NCBI GenBank assembly: GCA_022818135.1
Contig: JAFMSR010000001.1
Location: forward strand, 7,223,869 to 7,287,868
Reading direction: 5' to 3'
Length of the DNA stretch: 64,000 bases
Source: Saxidomus purpurata
Taxonomy: Eukaryota > Mollusca > Bivalvia > Venerida > Veneridae
Position numbers and translations under genes: made by a program. Numbering within the stretch: position 1 is the stretch's first letter; every line of letters starts with the position of its first letter. Below are positions 10,940 through 22,405 of the stretch, in pieces. Below the pieces are notes generated by a model. That model ran no database searches. It was not told where the DNA came from and saw nothing but the letters and a program-made list of their open reading frames with translations.

Positions 10940-13778
10940 TAATGCAGATGTGTCTCACTTCTCTCTGTTCCTGAAAACTTCTCCCTATTTTTCCAAGGGA
11001 ACTTCTCCCTAAAATCTGAGTCTGGGTCGATCCCTGGTTTTGGGTGGTCTGGGGTATTGATACCCCTTTATATAGACAAGGGCTCCAGCTGTCAAAATCA
11101 CAATTTTGGTATATGGTCATTATAAACTGCTGTAGAAGTCACAAATTTTATCTGATTTTTCCTGCTGATATACCCTGACACAGCTTAAACATTTATCTCC
11201 ACAGAAAACATAATTATTTCTTGCTGTTATGAACTGTTTTTGCACAGCGAGCTCAGAAACTCGTCGTTGAATTTTGCCTCTAAAACACATGTACGGCACG
11301 AAAACAAAGGGAAATGAATTATGTTATTAAAAATATTATCTAAATGTATCTCACAAACCTCAGTTTTTAATCACTAGCAGGTCTATATCTCCTGCAATGC
11401 TTTGTTTATTTTCGTAGCCGCAACTTTCTGGTCGATTCCGCCATTGTGTCAAATATGGGTCATGTGATTTTTTCTTGAGCGTTGTCCAATCAGTAACCCG
11501 CAGGTGTCATGTGATTGAAATGGAAGTTGAAGAAAAGTTTACTTCTGAGCCCACACAGCATTGCAGGAAAATGGTGTCATTAAAAGCGAGGTTTAGAGAT
11601 ACATTTGATATTTTTTTATAGCATAAATATTTGCTTTGTCAGGGGTATATCAGCTGGAAAAATGACAAGATTTATGACTTTTCGGTGAACAGTTTATAAC
11701 TTGACCAAAAACCTTGAAAAATTTGATGATTTTAACAGCTGGCAAAGCCCTTGTCTAAATAAATGTTTTGTGGAGATAAATGTTTACCCCTGGCCACCAA
11801 AATATTATGTGAAATATCCCTATAAGATCTGTGACTTTTTAATGTTTGATGTATTTATAATGACACCATATACCAAATTGTAGGGTGATTATTCAGCTGA
11901 CAACCAATTTGAGTTTGATATATATGTTTTCCGATATGTTAATTTTTCCAATTCCATTATGTGATGTATCCCATGCATAATTTCACTTATTAATGTTTGA
12001 TGCATTTATCCAGGATCACGTTTATGAGCAACAGGGGAACTAATAGTCGCGTATCCCGGCCATTTAGGCGTGTCGCAAAGAAAGCGGAAATCAAAGTTGC
12101 TCTAATTTTCGTAAACATTGACCATGTTTTCGAGTGTCAATTAATCACACTGCTAATCATTGTTAATTATAGCTTACATTGGGCAACAAAATTACTCTAA
12201 GCCAATTAAATTTCACTGATACACCCATAGCAACTTAAATCTTGACAGTGCATTTTGACATGTGTAATGTTTATTGTCAATTTAATAGTTGAGTAAACAT
12301 CGATTATTAAACGGATTAGCATTGATTGGGAACAATAAGGACCAATTACACATGCTTACAATTAAACTGGCTGTTTTAAGATGCCAGTAAGTTTTTAATC
12401 GTATTCACACATTTTATTTATGCAAGAATATCGACACTGCTTCTTCAGTTGTTGATGTTTGCTGCCTTTTTTTTATCTGGTAATCAAATTCATTAATCCC
12501 CATTAACTCAGTGGAAAAAAGAGTTTTAATAATATATTTTACCCAATCAAATTGCATTTCATTGAAAAAATGCTAAAAACCTTGAGCCCACAAAATGATT
12601 TTCATAAGAATCTTTCATTAAGAAAGAAATTTATATATAAAGAGTTTGTTTTATCCAGTCTTTTAGTATGAAAAGGGCATACTGATTTTATAAAGTTATC
12701 AACGCACTACAATAATTTCCCTGTTCTGAAAAACTTCCCTATTATCTCTGGAGGGAGAAGTCACTTCTCCCTATGAGTCTGAAATAGTCAGCCGTTAAAG
12801 TCACCAGTACCTTGTATCGTTGCACTGATTCAGCTGACAACCAATTTGATTTTGATTATTTTTTCCAATATGTTAATTTTTCAATTATTTCCATACATGA
12901 ATAATGTTACAATACAATGTTTTCATCATTGAACATATACGTATTACTTAGCATCAAGTGAACTTTAACCATCCTAAGCTGCTAAGGTCAATTGTCCTGA
13001 CACTAGATCGATTCTGATATAAAATTTCGATTAATCTGAATATTGTTATGTACAGTGCAAGGCTTACTCCTTCCCAAAAGATTAAATTTCATTATACACC
13101 CACTAGAACTTATCTTGTCTTTAGGATTACTAGAATTTTTATAATTTGCGTAAATTATAGTTTGTATTTTTTACCAGTTCCCTTATTCCGGGCATTCGAA
13201 AAATGATCCAAACGTGACTTATGAATGACGCCACAACATATTTCCCGCATATTGTACATAGACACTGATACATGCTAAATAACATGGTGCGAGATTTTCA
13301 AATTTTAGGTATACGAACCCTAAATGTTCCAACCCCAACACTCACTGTATCAATCACTGTTATTTAACAGTGTTTCTTTTAAATGTTTTAACACTTGGCT
13401 TGCTAAAACATATTTTTATTACATTATTTTATATGTCAGTGATTAAAAAATTGCAGAGGACTAACCTAGTGACTTACCTGAATAACACTGACTCGATTGT
13501 ATTAGTTATATTTGACCTGAAGAACAACATGGGATAGAAATTTACCAATACACTGGTATTACCCTCCAAGACTGTTACTAAAAATAGACTAAATGGTGTT
13601 TACGTTTGCGTATGTTTTACTTTGAAGGAATTCTTAACATGATCTGTCTTTTACATAAATTATCAATAAAAGGTTTAGGACAGTAACAAATCAAATATAT
13701 CAAGTGAATGGTCATAAATCTTTTCAGAATTTGTTTCTGAAATTTAAATACACCGGTAATACAACCCACCAGGATATA
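10940..13778. other. Repeat-derived noncoding stretch
   Basis: No supported gene. Several sequences recur at low identity. 'ttgacagctgg' with 'gcccttgtctat' (read on the minus strand, about 11070-11110) resembles 11735-11760 on the plus strand. 'cagctgacaaccaatttga' occurs near 11894 and again near 12832, each followed by 'ccgatatgttaatttttc' or a close variant. A 'cttctccct' motif recurs near 10980, 11000 and 12760. This looks like overlapping old copies of one noncoding repeat. Confidence 0.5.
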
Positions 13779-14207
13779 ATCAGGCTGAGCATATCTCCCG
13801 ATCCGGGTAAATACCCCGAATGAGCTAAAATAGCCCGATCGGGCTAAAACGTAAACAATAGAAAAGTACAATTTTTTAAAAAGCTTTTTTGTTAGGAAAA
13901 AGCGCAAGTTTGTTTTTTCAGTGTATGTTTATATTATTGTAAGCAATAAGAATAAGCAAATTTCATGTCAATATCTTGTTGGTGAAATTTTGACTTTTTT
14001 ACCAACTGAAAAAACAGAAAGTAATACACATTTATCAGGTCTGTATAAATGAGATAAATATTCTGTGAAAAAATTAACTTGCGCTTTTTCTTTGAAAAAA
14101 AGTTATTTAAAAAATTGTACTTTTCTATTGTTTATGTTTTAGCCCGATCGGGCTATTTTAGCTCATTCAGGGTATTTACCCCGATCGGGAGATCTGCTCA
14201 GCCTGAT
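13779..14207. repeat. Fold-back element with ~132-bp inverted arms
   Basis: Left arm 13779-13910 and right arm 14076-14207 are inverted copies with few differences, separated by a loop of about 165 bp. Within each arm is the palindrome 'agcccgatcgggct', followed by 'attttagctcattc' and a second 'gatcggga'. The arms give two similar 60-90 aa frames (13617-13907 minus, 14079-14264 plus) that are a by-product of the inversion. This is consistent with a non-autonomous fold-back or MITE-like element. I did not find a clear target-site duplication. Confidence 0.8.
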
Positions 14208-14329
14208 AATGGGTTTTGCACTAACAAAGTTTGCTCTCTATTCGTATGCTACGACCGGATGTAAACATCACGCACACACAGAGCATGCGTGGGCCTTTAT
14301 CCCAACCCATATATTCAAATTAATTCGTT

Positions 14330-14420
14330 ACGTTTTTGAATCCGGGTCGTACCGACTATACCTCGAACGAGGATGGTGGACCTAATAAGCACAATTACAA
14401 ACAACAAACGTTTTTGAATC
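14330..14420 (+). mobile_element. Tiny retroposon-like element, copy A (with flanking duplication)
   Basis: A 65-bp body at 14343-14407 starts 'cgggtcgtaccgactatacc', contains the hairpin 'cctcgaacgagg', and ends in an A-rich tail 'acaattacaaacaacaa'. It is bounded by perfect 13-bp direct repeats 'acgtttttgaatc' (14330-14342 and 14408-14420). A second copy differing at about three core positions is at 39291-39356 with a different flanking duplication. The A-rich 3' tail plus 10-13 bp target duplications fit target-primed reverse transcription of a short RNA. Confidence 0.65.
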
Positions 14421-14491
14421 GGTATTACGTTTTTAATCCCGAAGTGTGAGTATAAATGAATATGTTCAGAGTAAATAATAAATTTTTCCTA

Positions 14492-14560
14492 CTCCGGCGG
14501 AGTTTCGATCTCAGATCTCCCGCGTGTCAAGCGGGAATACAAGACACTGCGCTACTGAGG
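14492..14560 (-). other. tRNA-like relic (resembles tRNA-Asp)
   Basis: Read on the minus strand, the sequence has a D-arm-like 'cagtagcgcagtgtc', an anticodon stem cccgc/gcggg around loop TTGACAC, and a T-arm-like 'gatcgaaactcc'. The body resembles a metazoan tRNA-Asp, but the loop would read GAC, not GTC, and the acceptor stem pairs poorly. It is probably a relic or SINE head and not a working gene. Confidence 0.45.
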
Positions 14561-14599
14561 CTTTGCTTGATAGAGCGTATAACTTCGTTTATCACCAAT

Positions 14600-15727
14600 A
14601 CAGACGTTTGTTTCGGAATGGCGGTACAAATTTATGTAAACAAACGAATTCAACTTCCCAGACACTTTTAATAAGAAGTGGACACATTACAAACTTGGTA
14701 GTTTCGTAAAGTATATTCAAATATCTATTGGGAAAAAATTGTCTGCATGTTCAAAAAAATTTCAAAGTTGGTTTAAAAGGCTATTTTCAGCCGCTATCCG
14801 GCGACAGAATCTCGGTCGTTCCGATGAATTCCTGAACTTTATAACGCTCGTAAACTATCAATCATCGGCCAATTTTTATCATATTTCTTTTGTTTTATTT
14901 ATCATTCAATATGCAATCAAAACATGAAGTTTTCTTACATGGAAGAAAACTGTTAAACGTGACGAGCTTTGTAAACGGACATGTGTCGATTTCCAGCGCA
15001 CCATAGCGCGCTTACCGTAATTCTAATATGGCGGTTCATTTGCATAATTTATTCATAAACGCAGGAGCATAGAACTTTGTTAGTGTTTTGTTTGCAAACA
15101 CAATCACTCCTTTTGCATGGACACATGGTGCAACGGGAGGCGTTTTGGTCTGCCAAATTTCAGCTCTATTTCAAGCATATCTGAATTTGATCTGGAGCTT
15201 TGATATAAAACAATTAAGAGGAACATCTGAAATTAAGGTGATCTGGTGAACATAAAAATTTTGGTGAGATCTCGTGATGATCTACGAACTCGATTCAGAA
15301 AAGTATGCTTGCCATAAATTTTCAAAGACAGACACCATGATTTGGTCGCCATAGGCATGTATTACCTTTGTTCATATGTTGACTGAAAAACCTCGACATC
15401 AGCAGCTTTCATGGTTTATATTTCTTGTCTATCAAATTCAGCAGATATTGTTTTCTTTTGTTTCGATTTACCGCTTTTTGGACATGTGACAGTTTTTCTT
15501 GTTGTTGATTGGACAATCTTCTCTGCGTATGATAAAACTCGTTCTCGACGGTTATTGTGGACAACTCCGACGCAGCGTTACTTCCCTTTACGATACGTCA
15601 CAATTATTGTTATATTTTTCATCTTCTTGTTCAAAATTCATGTTTCAAAGCTGAATACATGCCTTAAGGATTCATTAGATATAAGATCCCTCATGCTTTT
15701 CATGTTAAGAAGTAGTCAAACTCTTTA
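14600..15727. other. Noncoding stretch, no gene seen
   Basis: No motif-supported frame. The plus frames 14739-14927 and 15411-15728 are hydrophobic or low in information and have no family I recognise. Confidence 0.4.
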
Positions 15728-16261
15728 AAATGGACATTGACTTCAAGTTAAAGTTTGATACTCATGTCAGAAATCTATGTAAACAGACTGCACAGCCAAT
15801 TAATGCTCTTAAAAGAAGTGGTCGTAATCTGAAAAGGCCAAACAGGCTCACAATATTTGATACTTTTGTTTTTATCATTCTTAACTTTTGTTCCCCCGCA
15901 TGACATTATCAAATACATTGAAAATGGAAACTAATTCTAGGAAGAACTTTGAGATTTGATCACAATGATAACGCATCTTTTTCTGATTTCATTGACAACA
16001 TTTTTTCCCCTCGTTTCATGTTTGACGAAACGGATGTATGGCCCTAGAAACCTTCAAAATATTTCACAGCATTGCACCACCGGCATTGTCAAATATTGTG
16101 TTAAAATCTACTGACATAAACGGTAGATATTCAAATATTTTATAGGTAACAGCTATCAGAGTAAATTAAGAGTATGAACTCGTTTTGGTATGCCACGCCA
16201 ATGTTGTGGAACTCACTCCCATACCACTTCAGGACCTGCTCCGGATTCAACCAGTTAAGAA
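15728..16261 (+). pseudogene. CR1-like LINE reverse transcriptase C-terminus, decayed
   Basis: Translation across frames gives the late part of a non-LTR retrotransposon ORF2: an opening KFDTHVRNLCKQ block, INALKRSGR, then IFDTFVFIILNFCSP, and after frameshifts and stops LWNSLPYHFR near 16200-16235. This order of blocks is the usual C-terminal region of CR1/jockey-type LINEs. Several stop codons show it is dead. It is cut at about 16261, where an unrelated retroelement begins. Confidence 0.7.
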
Positions 16262-16874
16262 GTCTTCTTCTATTTATCCCCGGGAACTCCAGTTAATTAA
16301 AACTAACAATTTGGATACTGGTGCTTCATTTTTAGATTTACATCTCTCTATTTATAACAATATTATACATACCAAAATTTATGACAAGAGGGATGATTTT
16401 AATTTTAGTATTGTAAATTTCCCCCATTTGGATGGGGATGTACCTCATGCTACATCTTATGGGGTATACATTTCTCAGTTAATTCGGTTTGCCAGAGCGT
16501 GTAGTTATGTTGAGGATTTCAATGAACGTAATCAATATATTACAAATAAACTTCTTCAACAGGGCTACCGTTATTACAAATTGCGTAAATATTTTGCTAA
16601 ATTTTACTATCGTAATTCTGATTTGGTTTTGAAATTCAATAGTAATCTAAAGACTCTTCTGCGAGAAGGTATTTCAAAACCCGATTTTTATGGGGATGTG
16701 GTTTACAAACTTCGTAAGATTTTGGGTCATGGGAATTTTCCAACTGTATTTGCTAAAATTATAAAACGTTTTGTTAAAAGAGGTTACGACCCAACTGTTT
16801 TGAGACACACCGCATGTTTGGTGTTCAACCCGTTTACAGTTGGACGCTATGCTTCCCTCTTTGATTGTGTCTGA
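16262..16874 (+). pseudogene. Retroelement reverse transcriptase C-terminal fragment (copy 1)
   Basis: An uninterrupted frame of about 200 codons, truncated at its 5' end. It contains YPRELQL, a LDLHLSI block, IYDKRDDFNFSIVNFP, YGVYISQLIRFARACS, LRKYFAKFY, and a terminal TACLVFNPFTVGRYASLFDC. I know this set of motifs from the C-terminal part of a reverse-transcriptase family common in mollusc and cnidarian genomes; I cannot assign it to a named clade with confidence. The catalytic part (YxDD) is missing. The frame's apparent start at 16185 lies in the preceding LINE remnant, so the 229-aa frame is a junction product. A second copy with many small deletions lies at 21590-22520. Confidence 0.7.
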
Positions 16875-17480
16875 CGGAAGAGGGGGAGGACTCTGTGATG
16901 GGCAGTTTTTAAATCCCACTGGGACGAAACTGTTTTGATTTCTGTCCTCTGGCCTGTTTCGTCGGGCCCTTAAGGGTGTTTCTCTTGGTGCTCTGCCTTC
17001 TGCAAAGGACTTGAGTACATACGTTTTTTGGTTCTCAAGGTTTGCTTTTTATACATTTATACACGAGCATTTTTGTGTTTTACATACCATGCCTTTTGTT
17101 TCCATTGCGTGTGTTAGAGATTCACCTAGCAGGGATTACTTTTATTTACACTGTCCTGTGACTTTGGAACATGGTGGGGGTAAGAGTGAGGTTGGGTGCG
17201 CACCATAAACCGGTTTAAGCTCCCCAGTGGTGTTTTTGCCACTGACCGTTCCAAGGCGGTGCCCCACTGTGTTCCTTTAATTGTTCGTTTTGTCCTCGTG
17301 TGTTTGCTTTGTATGCTAGTGTGTGTTGGTAGTGTATATGTGTGTGTGTACATGATTGTGTGTGTGTGTGTGCGTGTGTGTGTTTGTTGGTGGTGTGCAC
17401 TTCTGGGTGCTGTGGGGCTCGTTTTGGGGAGGCTGCGTTTTTGGTACGTGGCATTCCCTGTTTGATATTATTTTTGTTTT
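16875..17480 (+). repeat. 3' tail of the retroelement, copy 1, with TG tract
   Basis: After the stop codon the sequence continues with 'cgtcgggcccttaagg', 'ttgggtgcgcaccataaacc', 'gccactgaccgttccaaggc', a TG/TATG tract (17330-17395), 'gctgtggggctcgttttggg' and 'tggcattccctgtttgatat', ending in a T-rich run near 17480. The same order is found at 17718-18075 and 22140-22520, and its last part at 31815-31900 and 60700-60795. Frames such as 17215-17454 and 17342-17575 are readings of the TG repeat. Confidence 0.75.
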
Positions 17481-17717
17481 TTTGTTTTCAAGTGTCTTGC
17501 ATGTACTCCAAGGGAGAAAACAGTTATATCTTGGGGCGCTTACTGATATGGAAAATACACGTTTATCGCCCCTGATAAATGATTGAAATAGTTTGACATG
17601 AACATGGATAGCTGAGTTTCTAAAGAACTGGTGTGATGTACATAGAGTTTAAAATGTTTTTACATTCAATCAATGTTGTTATATTTTCTTCCTTCAGGGA
17701 TTGTTATTCGTTCTAAG

Positions 17718-17894
17718 GGGGTAAGAGTGAGGTTGGGTGCGCACCATAAACCGGTTTAAGCTCCCCAGTGGTGTTTTTGCCACTGACCGTTCCAAGGCGG
17801 TGCCCCACTGTGTTCCTTTAATTGTTCGTTTTGTCCTCGTGTGTTTGCTTTGTATGCTAGTGTGTGTTGGTAGTGTATGTTTGTGTGTGTACAT

Positions 17895-17945
<51 letters not shown>

Positions 17946-18075
17946 TGTGTGTCGTGTGTGTGTGTGTGTGTGTGTGTGTGTTGGTGGTGTGCACTTCTGG
18001 GTGCTGTGGGGCTCGTTTTGGGGAGGCTGCGTTTTTGGTACGTGACATTCCCTGTTTGATATTATTTTTGTTTTT
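17718..18075 (+). repeat. Duplicated retroelement tail with long TG tract
   Basis: Starts at 'gggggtaagagtgaggttgg' and repeats the tail of 17176-17480 almost base for base, with a much longer TG tract (about 17882-17980) broken by 'tcg' and 'ttt'. It ends in the same T-rich border near 18075. About 240 bp of unrelated sequence (17481-17717) separates the two tails. Confidence 0.8.
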
Positions 18076-18706
18076 TTTGTTTGTATGCGGTTTTGTGTTA
18101 TTTTATACTAATTTTTGTCTGTAGTACTTTTGTGTTTGCTTTATTTGAATTTTTGTTTGCTCTGCATAAAGCCAACTCTGCATTTTACCTGTGCGAGTTT
18201 GCTTTTGTATTTACAGTTTTTGCTTTGCTTTTTGTATTATGTTTAAACAGCCTTACCGTTTAGCCATAAATGATGTGAACATGCCCTTAATTCTAAATTC
18301 TGCAATTTTCTTATTTGTGTTATTTACTTTATTCCTTCACTTGCTGTCAATGGAGTTAGTAACTTTATATTTGTATATAATTGTATTTGGCTAGGTAACT
18401 ATATGTTTTAACTTACTTTAACATTATAATAGACATAATTATGGGTTAATTCATTAAATAGTTTTAGTGAACTGGTTGACATTTTTAGTGTAGTATGTAC
18501 TTTTTGGTATACAAGTACGACATTTGGACTAAGCTTTTTTGACACCAGTTATTTTTTGGGTATTAGGCATTTTCGGAAGCGGGCCTTTCTGGACCGACAC
18601 CTTCATGACCCACGGGACTTATCAACTTTTTTTATACAGTTATTCCATCAAATTACTCTTAAGTCATTTTAAACATAAAATGCATTTTTCAACTAAAATT
18701 AAATTA
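18076..18706. other. T-rich stretch downstream of the second tail
   Basis: The plus strand is very T-rich and gives hydrophobic frames (18081-18263, 18191-18394) with no recognisable family. It may be a continuation of the retroelement or flanking DNA; the other tail copies do not share it, which favours flanking DNA. Confidence 0.4.
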
Positions 18707-19416
18707 GGCAGTGGCTAGATCGAGTTACGGAAGTTCCGTATCTCTAGAAAATCATATGAGGATCGGCTACAGTTACGGAAGTTGATAGAGGCTTATGTAT
18801 GTTGCTTTAAATATACATGGTAATTTATTGTAAACTTAAATATTTCGCTAGTTATAGTGAATAAACCGATCCGTCAGCTACTGAAGCGAAATCATAACCG
18901 CCATTCTGGTAATACATAATACATTGCTATTATATTACGGAAATATCGCTGTTATCTTCGTCTTTACTTGAGCGTTCAATTGTAGCTGGACAATTATCAT
19001 AGTTTTTGCAACGCATGATAGCAGTTAAGTAAAAAGTGTTGTTGGCATATGTTGTTTTGACTATAATTGTCCAACTATATCCAAGCACAACCACGAGATG
19101 GCACTCAAAATCGTGACCCCGCCAAAAAACATTTTTCTATTGTAATTTAATCGAAAGTACTTCTGTCAATTTGAACAATAAATCTTAATGTCGTTTTTTG
19201 TTTGCATTTTTGTTCTCTAAGAATTCTTATTTCCTCGGAAAGTGGTAAAATATTTAAGTTTACAACATATAATCATGCACATATTAAAGCAATATACATG
19301 CCTTAATAAACTTCCGTAACTGTAGCCAATCCTCATAGGATTTTCTAGAGATACAGAACTTCCGTAACTCTAGACTCACGGGCTAGAGTTACGGTACTGT
19401 AACTCTAGCCACTGCC
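18707..19416. mobile_element. MITE-like element with long terminal inverted repeats
   Basis: Begins 'ggcagtggctag' and ends 'ctagccactgcc'. The outer arms are 18707-18783 and 19309-19416; the right arm carries an extra ~30 bp around 'actcacgggctagagtt'. Shared blocks include 'gttacggaagtt', 'atctctagaaaatc' and 'ctacagttacggaa'. Weaker inverted similarity continues inward ('gtaaacttaaatattt' near 18830 and its complement near 19250). No coding frame lies inside, so this is a non-autonomous element of about 710 bp. The flanks 'aaattaaatta' and 'atttaatt' are also inverted, so the true ends may be a few bases further out. Confidence 0.8.
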
Positions 19417-20020
19417 ATTTAATTCAGCATTTGGTACACAATTCATTGTCATTCTCTTTAAATTACCAAAAACCACGGTTGGAACGGGCATTGAACTAAC
19501 AGCACATTTTAAATAACCCCAGAATAAACATAGCCAGTTTAGACTACTTCTTTTCTTGTTATTTTTTCGAAAACAGCTCTGATAAGTTGAAAAGTAGCCA
19601 GTTTAAGAAGGAAATGTACCTTCTGCAGAAACACCCTCACAATAACTCGCATTCATAAGTTTGACATTGGTATAAGTAAAAAGAGGAAAGAAGGTCAGAT
19701 AAGTTCTTGTGATTTGACACATTTTTATAGAATACACCATATAATATATAAGAGTCCATCACCGCTTTCAATACAGGTTTGGATATGCAGAGTTCAAAGA
19801 AACAGCTGGTTTAACATTTCCGCAGATATTAATGTGTAATAATTACATATTCTAACATGACACATTTTGATACATGAGCCATCATGACGTCACAAAGGAA
19901 AAAAACAAAAAACAAAAATAATATCAAACAGGGAATAATACCTTATGACGTACTTATAAACGTCCGTGTAAATTTATCTCGTTGCACTTTATATATCTTT
20001 TGTGATATTTATAAATAGCC

Positions 20021-20223
20021 ATGTTAGAATCGAAATGGTGTCAATTAAGCGTTGTTCATCGACTAATACACAACTCTCAGTTAAGTTCCAACATTAACAA
20101 CGCTCTACAATATGTACGTAGAATTGGAAGTTCGACTTATCGTAATACTCAAAGCAACAACAAAAGGCAGGTTATGAATAAGTTTAGTTGTGCAAGAATG
20201 GAGTTGGCTATAAAACGTGCTTT
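20021..20223 (+). CDS. Possible first exon of an unrecognised gene
   Basis: An ATG-started frame of 67 codons ends at a consensus donor (TTT|GTAAGG at 20223/20224). The encoded peptide is basic and Ser/Asn-rich with no domain I recognise. A 'tataaata' lies just before the ATG but is too close to be a promoter TATA box. No matching acceptor downstream was identified. It could equally be a chance frame. Confidence 0.2.
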
Positions 20224-20229
20224 GTAAGG

Positions 20230-21087
20230 GCTTTTATATAAAGCTCTAACCCAGTTGATGTTCAGTGGCAAAAAGTGATGTCTGCAAATGATTTAATCCC
20301 CTTTATAGGGTCTATGTGCCTATGAGTACGAATTTAAGGTAAACTTGCATTTACATGTTTCTTGTACGGGGAATATGCTTTATACGTATAACATGTGAAA
20401 GTATCATTGTAACTAAGAATACTTGCACGGAGCAAGTGGTTTATAATGCGTTATCTGCTTAACATGAAAATAACAGAAAATGGTTTAAATATGTAAAGTA
20501 TCAACCATGGACATCAACACTTGTTTGGATGCCTCTGAATACGTATGGTATAGCGTGTAAACCTGAATAGTGAGCTTAAGCAGAGAAAGCTGAATAGAGT
20601 GAGCTTAAGTGGGTGGGTCCGGCGGGGGAACAGAACGGGATCATATGTTTATAATTCTACTCCGCTTGATGTATGTGTGTTTCGTTTCTGATCTATAAGC
20701 CAAACAATTATTGTATGTCGGTCGGCAGTCTTTTAATTGATTTAAAAAGATGCTTCTTTTGCCCTAATAGCGCTTAAAAATTGGTCTTTCAAGTTGATCA
20801 TTTCCTTACAAAAAGTTTTAGGTTGGCAGTAAAAGGTTATGGTAGGTCGGCAATGTTGGTAATATGTTTGAACAAATTGAAACTCGGCAAATCGAGCAGT
20901 GTTAACATGAAATAGGAAAATCATGTTCTATGCAACAATCATATTTTTTTCCAGTAGAAAATAATTGAAAATTTCCTAAGGAATGCAGTTATTTTTTGGT
21001 GTTCGAATTTATCCATTCGTATATCTATCTGTTTGTTATAAACAAAAGACGCACAGTTGATATGAAGCACTGTGTAATAAATCCAGT
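20230..21087. other. Noncoding stretch downstream of the EF-hand gene
   Basis: No gene seen. The end nearest 21087 is probably the 3' untranslated region of the EF-hand gene on the minus strand. The 20742-20924 minus frame has no recognisable motif. Confidence 0.4.
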
Positions 21088-22356
21088 TTATAAGTTCGGA
21101 ACAGTTAATTGATCCATTTGTTCTTTGTCTTTATTGCCTGCTTTGTCAACTTCCTCAGAATCTGTGTTGTCAACGTTTTTGTCTGATTCCGTTGAGGTTT
21201 CTCCCATCCATATCTTGACAAATTCTGAAAAGAGATAAGAGGAGATTGTATGTATAACATTTCTGTAACATAATTCTATACATATTTTTGCCTAATTTGA
21301 TCTGCTTATTTGTAATGAATACATAAAGTATTTTACTGGTGAATGATGTGCTTAACTCAAAAAACTAAATGACACCAGTTGCAATGCTCACTATCTGCAT
21401 ATTGCATCTGTTTTAGGTCACCCTTTTCAGTTTTACCGACCAAAGCTCACCGTATTAAGGTACCACCAATAAAGCTCACCCTGTTATGTCACCCCACTAA
21501 AGCTCACCCTATTCAGATTTCTCCGCTAATGCTCACCCTATTCAGCTTTGCACACTAGAGCAAAACGTATTTAGATGCATTGAAACGAGTCTTAATATAT
21601 TACAAATAAACTTCTAAAGGGCTACCGTTTTCAAATTGCGTAAATTTTTGCAAATTTTCTATCTATTCTGATTTGGTTTTGAAATTCAAGAATCTAAAGA
21701 CTCTTCTGCGAGAAGGTTTTAAAACCCGATTTTATGGGGATGTGGTTTCAAATGTAGATTTTGGGTCATGGGAATTTTCCAACTGTATTTGCTAAAATTT
21801 AAAACGTTTTGTTAAAAGGGTTCGACCCAACTGTTTTGGAACACGCTGTTTGGTGTCAACCCGTTTACGTTGGCGCTATGCTTCCTCTTTGATTGTGTCT
21901 GACGGAAGGGGGGGCTCTGTGATGGGCGTTTAAACCCACGGGACGAAACTGTTTTGTTTCTGTCCTCTGGCCTGTTTCGTCGGGCCCTTAAGGTGTTTCT
22001 CTTAGTCTCTGCCTTCTGCAAAGGCTTGAGTACATACGTTTTTGGTTCTCAAGGTTTGCTTTTTATTTTTTCCGAGCTTTTGTGTTTTACATACCATGCC
22101 TTTTGTTTCTTGCGTGTGTTGAGTTCACCTAGCAGGGATTACTTTTTTTACCTGTCCTGTGACTTTGGAAATGGTGGGGGTAGAGTGAGGTTGGGTGGCA
22201 CCAAACCGGTTTAAGCTCCCAGGGTGTTTTGCCACTGACCGTTCCAAGGCGGTGCCCCACTGTGTTCCTTTAATTGTTCGTTTTTCCTCGTGTGTTTGCT
22301 TTGTATGCTAGTGTGTGTTGGTGTGTTATGTGTGTGTACATGTTTGTGTTGGTGTG

Positions 22357-22405
<49 letters not shown>

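Noticed and set aside
14492..14560. A working tRNA gene on the minus strand
   Set aside because: The acceptor stem pairs poorly and the anticodon does not match the body, so I treat it as a relic.
17126..18124. Many frames with Cys-Val or His-Thr runs (also 22211-22571)
   Set aside because: They are readings of TG/CA tracts on both strands in all frames, within the retroelement tails. No coding evidence.
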